Below are positions 32,725 to 37,940 of a DNA stretch of 37,940 bases, one piece after another. The position numbers and the translations under genes are program-made. The stretch's first letter is position 1; each line of letters opens with the position of its first letter. The notes under the pieces are model-generated. The model worked only from the letters and a program-made list of their open reading frames with translations, was not told the DNA's origin and made no database searches. Source of the stretch: Longimicrobiales bacterium (lineage in GTDB: Bacteria > Gemmatimonadota > Gemmatimonadetes > Longimicrobiales > Gaopeijiaceae); contig JANQLR010000209.1 in assembly GCA_028280525.1 (NCBI GenBank), forward strand, positions 1 through 37,940, read 5' to 3'.

Positions 32725-35370
32725 ATGACCCGCAGGCCGCCCGGTGTCCCGAGAGTGTTCGAGGCGCTCCTGGGGATCGCCTTGCCTCCGGAGGAGCAGG
32801 GGGCCGCGCTGGGCGATCTCGCGGAGGAGTTCCGGCGGATCCACGCCGAGTCGGGCCCGGGTGCCGCGCGCCGGTGGTACCGACGCCAGGTCCTCTCCTC
32901 GTTGCGCACGACGGTCGAGCGTCGGTGGTGGCGGCATCGTCGAGGCTTCAGCGGTCCGGCTGAGGCGTTCTCCGAACAGGGAGGGGGAAGGATGGAGGGG
33001 ATGGGACGGGATGTTCGCTACGCAGTGCGAAGCCTCTTCGGCCAGCCGAGCTATCTGGTGATCGCGGTGCTCACGCTCGGGGCCGGCATCGGAGGCACCG
33101 CAGCTCTCTGGAGCGTCATCCACGACACGCTGCTCAAGCCGTTGCCGTACGCGGACGACGGGCAGCTCGTGGTGCTCTGGGACCAGTACTCGTGGCGTGC
33201 CCCCGAACTCCTCCACATGCGCGATCGGTGGGACGGGTTCGACGGCGCGAGCGGGTACACGACCGCGTCGGTGACCTTCCGGCTCCCCGACGGCCCCACC
33301 TCGCAGTTCAACAGCACCCTCGCCTCGGCGGAGCTCTTCGACGTCCTGGGAACGCGTCCCCTCCTGGGTCGCGGCTTCGAGCCCGGAGACGACGCACCGG
33401 GAGCGGCGCCCGTCGTCGTGCTTGGGCACGAGGTCTGGCAGAACGACCTCGGCTCGGATCCGAACGTCCTCGGACGCATCGTCGTCATCGACGGCGAGCC
33501 GCGTACCGTGGTGGGGGTGATGCCCCGCGGCTTCTTCTTTCCGGAGCGGGGCTACTCGGTCTTCCTGCCCGGCCCGATCGATCCGGAGAACTCGAGCGGA
33601 CGGTGGAGTGTGGTCGCCCGGCTCCCGGAGGGAAGGGCGATCGCCGACATGGCCCCCGTCCTCGACCACGTGACCACGGAGCTCGGCGCCAACTTCGAGT
33701 ACCCGAGCCGGCAGTGGGACCGGACGGAGGGGGCCGAACTCTTCCCGCTCCGGGACGAGATCGTCGGCGACGTTCGCACCGCGCTCTGGCTCACTCTGGG
33801 CGCCGTCGGGCTGATCCTCGCCATGGCGGTTGCCAACGTCTCGGCGCTCGCACTGTCGCGAACGCGAGCCCGCCGGCAGGAACTCGCGATCCGGATCGCG
33901 CTGGGCGCGGGTCGGGGCCGGATCGGCCGTCAGCTCCTGGTCGAGTCCACGGTGGTGGGATTGCTGGCGGGGATCGTCGGAGTCGCCTTCGCCGCCGGGG
34001 CCTTCCAGGGCATCGTGGGTGCCCTCCCCCTCACCCGGGAGCTGAGCATGGGGCTGGGGGTGGACTGGCGGATCTTCGGCGCGGCCTTCGGCCTCGCACT
34101 CCTGGTGTCGCTCGCGGTCGGATCGGCTCCGATTCTGAACTTCCTTCGTGCGGGTCCACGGGGCGGCCTTTCGAGTTCTCGCCGGGTGGTCACCTCGGGC
34201 GGGGTCCTCGAACGGGGGTTGGTCGTCTTCGAGATGGCGCTGGCCGTCATCCTCATCACGGGCGCCGGGCTGATGCTGAGGAGCGTCGACGCCCTCTACG
34301 ACGTCGACCCCGGCTTCGAACCCGAGGGGCTGCTCAAGGTGACGGTGACGATGGGGCAGCTCGACTTCCCCGACGCGGAGCGAGGGATGGCGCTGGAGGC
34401 CCTCGGGGACCGGCTCGAAGCGGTGCCCGGCGTCCAGTCCGCGGCAGCGGTGCAGGTGCCCCCGCTGTGGGGCGCCGGCTGGAACTTCGGCCTGGCGATC
34501 GAGGGCCGGGAGCCGATCAACCGCAGCACGCTGTACCGGTTCGTGACCGAAGGATACTTCGCCAACGCCGGGGTGGACGTGATCGAGGGTCGCGAGTTCG
34601 AGGCGACGGACGAGCCGGGATCCACCGTGGTGACCGTGGTCAATCAGGCCTTCGTGCGGGAGTACTTCGCCGACGAGGAGGTCCTCGGGGCGCGCATCGA
34701 CCCAGGGCTCGGCTCCGGCTGGGCCACGGTCGTGGGGGTCGTGGAGGACGAGGCGCTCACCGGACTTCGGGAGCCGGTGGGTCCCGCCCGCTACGTCCTC
34801 GGGCGCCAGTTCTCCTGGGTCCCCGAGAACCACACCTTCCTGATCCGGACTTCGCTCGACCCGGTCGAGACGCTGGCCGGACCGGTGCGCGCCGCCGTTC
34901 GCGAGTTCGATCCCCGGGTGGCCGTCTCCGACCTGGAGAGCATGGACGCCGCCTTCGAGCGGGCGCTGGGACGCACCGGGCAGATGGTCCACCTCCTGAC
35001 GGCGCTCGGTCTCCTGGGGCTGGTGCTCGGGGCGGTCGGCGTGTACGGCGTCCTCAACCACTTCGTCACCCGGCGGACGCGGGAGTGGGGGGTTCGCCTC
35101 GCCCTCGGGCAGAGCCCGGCGCGCGTCATCCGCCACATCATGGGCGGCGCCGGTCGGCTGGTCGGCTTCGGCGTAGCGCTCGGGCTGATCGGGGCGTGGT
35201 TCGGCTCCCGGGCGCTCTCGGCGGTGCTCTTCGGGATCGCACCGACCGACGCCACGAGCTTCGCGGGCGGGGCCATCGTGCTGACGCTCGTCGGTCTACT
35301 GGCTGCCGCGTTGCCCGCCCGCCGGGCCGCGACGGTCGATCCCGTCATCTCGCTCCACTCCGAGGGCTGA
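32725..35370 (+). CDS. ADOP-family MacB/FtsX-like permease 3
   Basis: The product has 881 residues. The ATG at 32725 has GGAGG upstream. An N-terminal cytoplasmic prefix (about 1-90, GDLAEEFRRIHAESG) precedes TM1 (about 108-130, VLTLGAGIGGTAALWSVIHD). A MacB_PCD-like domain follows, then the first FtsX block (ILAMAVANVSALALSRTRAR, RIALGAGRGR), the second periplasmic domain and the last FtsX block (VGVYGVLNHFVTRRTREWGV, RLALGQSPARV), ending in the usual RRAATVDPVISL. This is a complete ADOP. The cognate PadR gene follows after 2 bp rather than preceding it. Two candidate PadR operators lie directly upstream. Confidence 0.93.
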   Translation: MTRRPPGVPRVFEALLGIALPPEEQGAALGDLAEEFRRIHAESGPGAARRWYRRQVLSSLRTTVERRWWRHRRGFSGPAEAFSEQGGGRMEGMGRDVRYAVRSLFGQPSYLVIAVLTLGAGIGGTAALWSVIHDTLLKPLPYADDGQLVVLWDQYSWRAPELLHMRDRWDGFDGASGYTTASVTFRLPDGPTSQFNSTLASAELFDVLGTRPLLGRGFEPGDDAPGAAPVVVLGHEVWQNDLGSDPNVLGRIVVIDGEPRTVVGVMPRGFFFPERGYSVFLPGPIDPENSSGRWSVVARLPEGRAIADMAPVLDHVTTELGANFEYPSRQWDRTEGAELFPLRDEIVGDVRTALWLTLGAVGLILAMAVANVSALALSRTRARRQELAIRIALGAGRGRIGRQLLVESTVVGLLAGIVGVAFAAGAFQGIVGALPLTRELSMGLGVDWRIFGAAFGLALLVSLAVGSAPILNFLRAGPRGGLSSSRRVVTSGGVLERGLVVFEMALAVILITGAGLMLRSVDALYDVDPGFEPEGLLKVTVTMGQLDFPDAERGMALEALGDRLEAVPGVQSAAAVQVPPLWGAGWNFGLAIEGREPINRSTLYRFVTEGYFANAGVDVIEGREFEATDEPGSTVVTVVNQAFVREYFADEEVLGARIDPGLGSGWATVVGVVEDEALTGLREPVGPARYVLGRQFSWVPENHTFLIRTSLDPVETLAGPVRAAVREFDPRVAVSDLESMDAAFERALGRTGQMVHLLTALGLLGLVLGAVGVYGVLNHFVTRRTREWGVRLALGQSPARVIRHIMGGAGRLVGFGVALGLIGAWFGSRALSAVLFGIAPTDATSFAGGAIVLTLVGLLAAALPARRAATVDPVISLHSEG

Positions 35371-37940
35371 GCATGGGCAAGGACGGATTCATCGGTTCGC
35401 TCGAGGAGCTGGTCCTCCTGGCGCTGGCTCGGGTGCATGCGCGCGGCGACGACGAGGCGGCGTACGGCATGACGGTGCGCCGCGAGCTGGAGGAGCGCGC
35501 CGGTCGCGACGTCTCGATCGGCGCGGTCTACTCGACGCTCGACCGGATGGAGGCGAAGGGCCTCGTCCGGTCGCGGCTCGCCGACCCCGACCCGGCTCGA
35601 GGGGGGCGACCCCGCCGCTACTTCTCGCTCACCGAGGAGGGCGTGGCCGCCGTGGGTCAGGCGCGGTCGATGCGGGACCGGCTGTGGGACGGGCTGGAGG
35701 GTGCGCTCGACTACCCGGGGTGAGCGAGCCTCCGGCACAATCGCGGCCGTCGGCAGCCGCGTCGGCCGGGCCCCCTCCCACGGGCAGGTGATCGGCCGGC
35801 GCACCCGCATGATGAAGAGGCCCTCGCGCACGCTCGTGAAGATCACCAGCCCGTCTTCGAAGAAGGGGTAGTTGCTCCAGGCGCCGCTCTGGGTCGCGCT
35901 GAAGCCGGGCTCGTCGTCGTTGTACGGAGCGCTGTCGAAGTGCGCGATCTCCCGAGGATTCGCGCGGTCGCTGATGTCGAGGACGCGGAGGCCGCTCCCG
36001 TAGTTCGACTGGTACATCCGGTCCCCGACCACGAAGAGGTTGTGGTCGGATGCGGCGACCGGGCCGAAGTACTCCTTGACCAGGATCGGGTCGTCGAGAT
36101 CGGTGAGGTCCCACACCATGGTGCGGGTCCGCGCCACGACGCCCGCGGTCTCGTCGCCCTCGTCGTTCATGTAGAAGTAGCGCTGTTCCTCGTCGAGCCA
36201 GCCCTGATGCGCGTACGCGGCGTTCGGGTAGCTCGCCCGCGCGATCGTCATCGGGTTCGACTTGTCGGTGACGTCGGCGATGTTGAGCTCCGACTCGTTC
36301 GAGCCGAGGCAGATCTCCTTCCCCCGCCAGTCCTCGTCGGGGCCGCTGTAGACGACGCACTGCGCGTCGTGGGTGTAGCCCCGGGTGCTCGTCGCGTCCC
36401 GGTAGCACCCGGCGAAGGTCGGCTCGAGCGGGTTGCGCACATCCACGATGTGCAGCCCACCCCCGCACGTCGTGCCGCCGCTGTTCGAGCCGACGACGTA
36501 GACGTACCCGGTGGCGGTGTCCGCGACGACGTTGTGGGCGCTGAAGATCTCGCGGTACGTCGTCTCGGGCTCGAACTCGACCACCTCGGCCCCGACGTCG
36601 AGGAGGCGGGTCAGGTCGAAGACCTGCATCCCGTGGGCGCCCGCCCCGTCGGCGACGATGAAGGCGTGGTCGCCGATCACCTTGATGTCGCGCCAGACCG
36701 AGGGGCGCGAACCCGACGTGCGCGGCAGGTTGCCCACCAGTCGGGGCGCAGCGGCGTCGGTCACCTCCAGGAAGGCGGCGCCGTCCCGGCGGGCCACGAG
36801 GGCGAAGCGCCGACCGCTCTCCGCGTGCTCCCACCCCCAGACGTCGTTCACCCAAACGCCGCGCTCCCCACCGAGGGCGGAGACGGGGAGGTGCGCGACG
36901 AGCTCCATGTTCTCGCAGGGAAACTCGGACATCGTTCCGGACTCGCAGCGGTCGCCCGAAGCCAGGCCCTGACCGAGGCGGAAGATCTCCCCCTCGAGGA
37001 GCCCGGTGGCGGCCCACGTCGCTCCGTCGCGGGCGATGGCGAGGGCGCGGCCCTCCCCGAAATCGCGCGACGGCATGCCGATCACCGCGCGATCGGAGTC
37101 GGCGGCCACGGAGTAGCCGAAGGCGAAGGGCCAGGAGTCCCCCGTCGTCTCGTCCGGGTCGACGCGGACGGCCGTGTGCCAGCCGCCCATCCCGTCCGAG
37201 AGGTAGCGGTAGACCCGTCCGTCCCGCCGCGCCGCGCCGGGCGCACCGACCCAGAGTTCACCGTCGGCCGCAGCGAGGGAGAAGCCGAACTGCGAGCCGT
37301 CCCCCACGTCGAAGGGCCGCACGACCCGGTCGACCAGCCAGTCCCCGGCCTCGTTCTCGGCGTAGAGGACGACGACCGCCGCACCCGGGGCGCCCACGAC
37401 GGCGTGGTCCCCCATCCAGAGCACCGAGCTGCCGAATCCGGCTCGTTCCCCCAGGCCCTCGGGCACCTCCAGCGCGACCGGGGTCGACCACCCGGTCTCC
37501 TCCCGCGTCGCCACGAAGGCGCCGCCCGTCCCCTCGCCGCTGGCCGGGGCGCCGATCAGGAGTCGGTCTCCGTCCCTCGACATCGAGGCGCCGAAGCCCG
37601 CGGCCGCGGGATCGCCCGGCGTCAGCGTCTCATCGGCGACCCACTCGGTCCCGGTGCGTGAGTAGCGGTACACCGCCCCGGACCCGTCGACCTGCGGTGA
37701 GCCGATCAGGAGCTCGTCGCCCGCGAGGTCGAGGGCGAGTCCGAAGAGCCGGTGGTCCGCCTCCGCGCCCGGGACGATCGACGTCGCGTGCGCCCACTCG
37801 CCCGCACCCCGCTCGAAGAGGTAGACCGTCCCCTCGCCGTCCCGCTTGCGGGGCGCACCCACCGCCAGCCGGTCGCCGTCGAGGGAGAGTGCGCGGCCGA
37901 AGTCGTCCATCCGGGCGGCATCCGGGGCGGCAACGCGAGC
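34791..37940 (-). CDS. FG-GAP / choice-of-anchor-B (LVIVD-repeat) protein, 5' end outside window; natural stop missing
   Basis: The frame enters from the right edge. Residues near the edge form FG-GAP-like repeats (DDFGRALSLDGDRLAVGAP; similar units recur to about 36980). Then comes a choice-of-anchor-B domain with LVIVD-type repeats: GMQVFDLTRLLD, GLHIVDVRNPLEPTFAGCY, LNIADVTDKSNP, MVWDLTDLDDPILV and LRVLDISDRANPREI, ending SNYPFFEDGLVIFTSVREGL. Such proteins are secreted, often outer-surface, and of unknown role. Homologues end soon after the G-L-F-x-x-R motif, here near 35810. In this window no in-frame stop follows: the frame stays open to 34791, antisense to PadR3 and the end of ADOP3. 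A TAG one frame off at 35711-35713 would be a natural end, so a 1-bp frameshift or sequencing error is likely. The convincing coding part is about 35790-37940. Confidence 0.75.
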   Translation of the reverse strand, partial: ARVAAPDAARMDDFGRALSLDGDRLAVGAPRKRDGEGTVYLFERGAGEWAHATSIVPGAEADHRLFGLALDLAGDELLIGSPQVDGSGAVYRYSRTGTEWVADETLTPGDPAAAGFGASMSRDGDRLLIGAPASGEGTGGAFVATREETGWSTPVALEVPEGLGERAGFGSSVLWMGDHAVVGAPGAAVVVLYAENEAGDWLVDRVVRPFDVGDGSQFGFSLAAADGELWVGAPGAARRDGRVYRYLSDGMGGWHTAVRVDPDETTGDSWPFAFGYSVAADSDRAVIGMPSRDFGEGRALAIARDGATWAATGLLEGEIFRLGQGLASGDRCESGTMSEFPCENMELVAHLPVSALGGERGVWVNDVWGWEHAESGRRFALVARRDGAAFLEVTDAAAPRLVGNLPRTSGSRPSVWRDIKVIGDHAFIVADGAGAHGMQVFDLTRLLDVGAEVVEFEPETTYREIFSAHNVVADTATGYVYVVGSNSGGTTCGGGLHIVDVRNPLEPTFAGCYRDATSTRGYTHDAQCVVYSGPDEDWRGKEICLGSNESELNIADVTDKSNPMTIARASYPNAAYAHQGWLDEEQRYFYMNDEGDETAGVVARTRTMVWDLTDLDDPILVKEYFGPVAASDHNLFVVGDRMYQSNYGSGLRVLDISDRANPREIAHFDSAPYNDDEPGFSATQSGAWSNYPFFEDGLVIFTSVREGLFIMRVRRPITCPWEGARPTRLPTAAIVPEARSPRVVERTLQPVPQPVPHRPRLTHGGHALLGEREVAAGSPPSSRVGVGEPRPDEALRLHPVERRVDRADRDVATGALLQLAAHRHAVRRLVVAARMHPSQRQEDQLLERTDESVLAHAQPSEWSEMTGSTVAARRAGNAAASRPTSVSTMAPPAKLVASVGAIPKSTAESAREPNHAPISPSATPKPTSRPAPPMMWRMTRAGLCPRARRTPHSRVRRVTKWLRTPYTPTAPSTSPRRPSAVRRWTICPVRPSARSKAASMLSRSETATRGSNSRTAARTGPASVSTGSSEVRIRKVWFSGTQENWRPRT
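35373..35723 (+). CDS. PadR-family regulator 3 (downstream of its ADOP gene)
   Basis: The product has 116 residues with the PadR winged helix: GSLEELVLLALARV, YGMTVRRELEERAGR, SIGAVYSTLDRMEAKGLVRS and the wing GGRPRRYFSLTEEG, then a short C-terminal helix. The start at 35373 lies 2 bp after the ADOP3 stop, so the pair is coupled in reversed order compared with the other two sets in this window. The complementary strand here is also open in the frame of the choice-of-anchor-B gene. Confidence 0.9.
   Translation: MGKDGFIGSLEELVLLALARVHARGDDEAAYGMTVRRELEERAGRDVSIGAVYSTLDRMEAKGLVRSRLADPDPARGGRPRRYFSLTEEGVAAVGQARSMRDRLWDGLEGALDYPG
35743..35760. terminator. Weak hairpin after PadR3
   Basis: GCGGC (35743-35747) pairs with GCCGC (35756-35760) across an 8-nt loop, 20 nt after the PadR3 stop and between convergent genes. 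The stem is short and has no T-tract, so the call is tentative. Confidence 0.25.

Noticed and set aside
32533-35136. An 867-residue minus-strand frame opposite ADOP3
   Set aside because: It is antisense to a complete ADOP permease, and its composition is typical of a shadow frame.
1-37940. CRISPR array, tRNA/rRNA, insertion sequence, integrase or prophage
   Set aside because: No regularly spaced repeats, no tRNA-like or rRNA stretch, and no transposase or integrase motif was seen on reading both strands.

Overview
The window is very GC-rich and densely coded on both strands. It has no rRNA or tRNA gene, so the taxonomy is inference only. The gene content points to Gemmatimonadota or a similar soil or marine phylum such as Acidobacteriota. 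The main signs are three long MacB/FtsX-type orphan permeases (ADOP family), each next to a small PadR regulator, two large secreted Asp-box (BNR/VPS10-like) propeller proteins, a secreted gamma-glutamyltransferase-like enzyme, and a choice-of-anchor-B/FG-GAP protein. No CRISPR array, insertion sequence, integrase or phage gene was seen.

Left part (1-9.6 kb). A minus-strand run holds a secreted Asp-box propeller protein, a secreted DsbA-like thioredoxin and a three-part fusion cut by the left edge (APH/hydroxylysine-kinase-like domain, M23/LytM-like domain, class-III aminotransferase). Divergent from it is a GGT-family enzyme. Facing the GGT gene is a Fic AMP-transferase that carries its own inhibitory motif and a C-terminal winged-helix region. 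A perfect 10-bp inverted repeat lies directly against the Fic start codon.

Middle (9.8-17.5 kb). A second Asp-box propeller protein is closely followed by a DUF952 protein. A GC hairpin comes next, then an orphan 1338-residue protein with a strong ribosome-binding site. It has two helix-hairpin-helix-like repeats, a long Gly/Ala hydrophobic segment, a central conserved-looking body, a Gly-rich linker and a hydrophobic C-terminal module. I could not assign it to a characterised family, and it is the best candidate for something undescribed.

Minus-strand operon (25.1-17.5 kb). Seven minus-strand genes run PadR, ADOP permease, Sel1-repeat lipoprotein, ABC ATPase, ABC-2 permease, ABC ATPase, ABC-2 permease. 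Most junctions are 4-bp start/stop overlaps. This looks like one translationally coupled envelope or export unit controlled by the PadR protein. A tandem/inverted TGTCGAC motif lies just upstream.

Right part (25.2-37.9 kb). A secreted barrel-like conserved protein and a small lipoprotein lie on the minus strand. A DinB-like protein converges with, and overlaps, a TetR-CPBP protease pair. Then come two plus-strand ADOP/PadR pairs: PadR-ADOP overlapping by 8 bp, and ADOP-PadR in reversed order. Copies of a CTRCANTGYAG dyad lie in both upstream regions and suggest a shared PadR operator. The right edge holds a minus-strand FG-GAP/choice-of-anchor-B protein that continues past the window. Its frame has no stop at the expected end and stays open through the opposing PadR gene.
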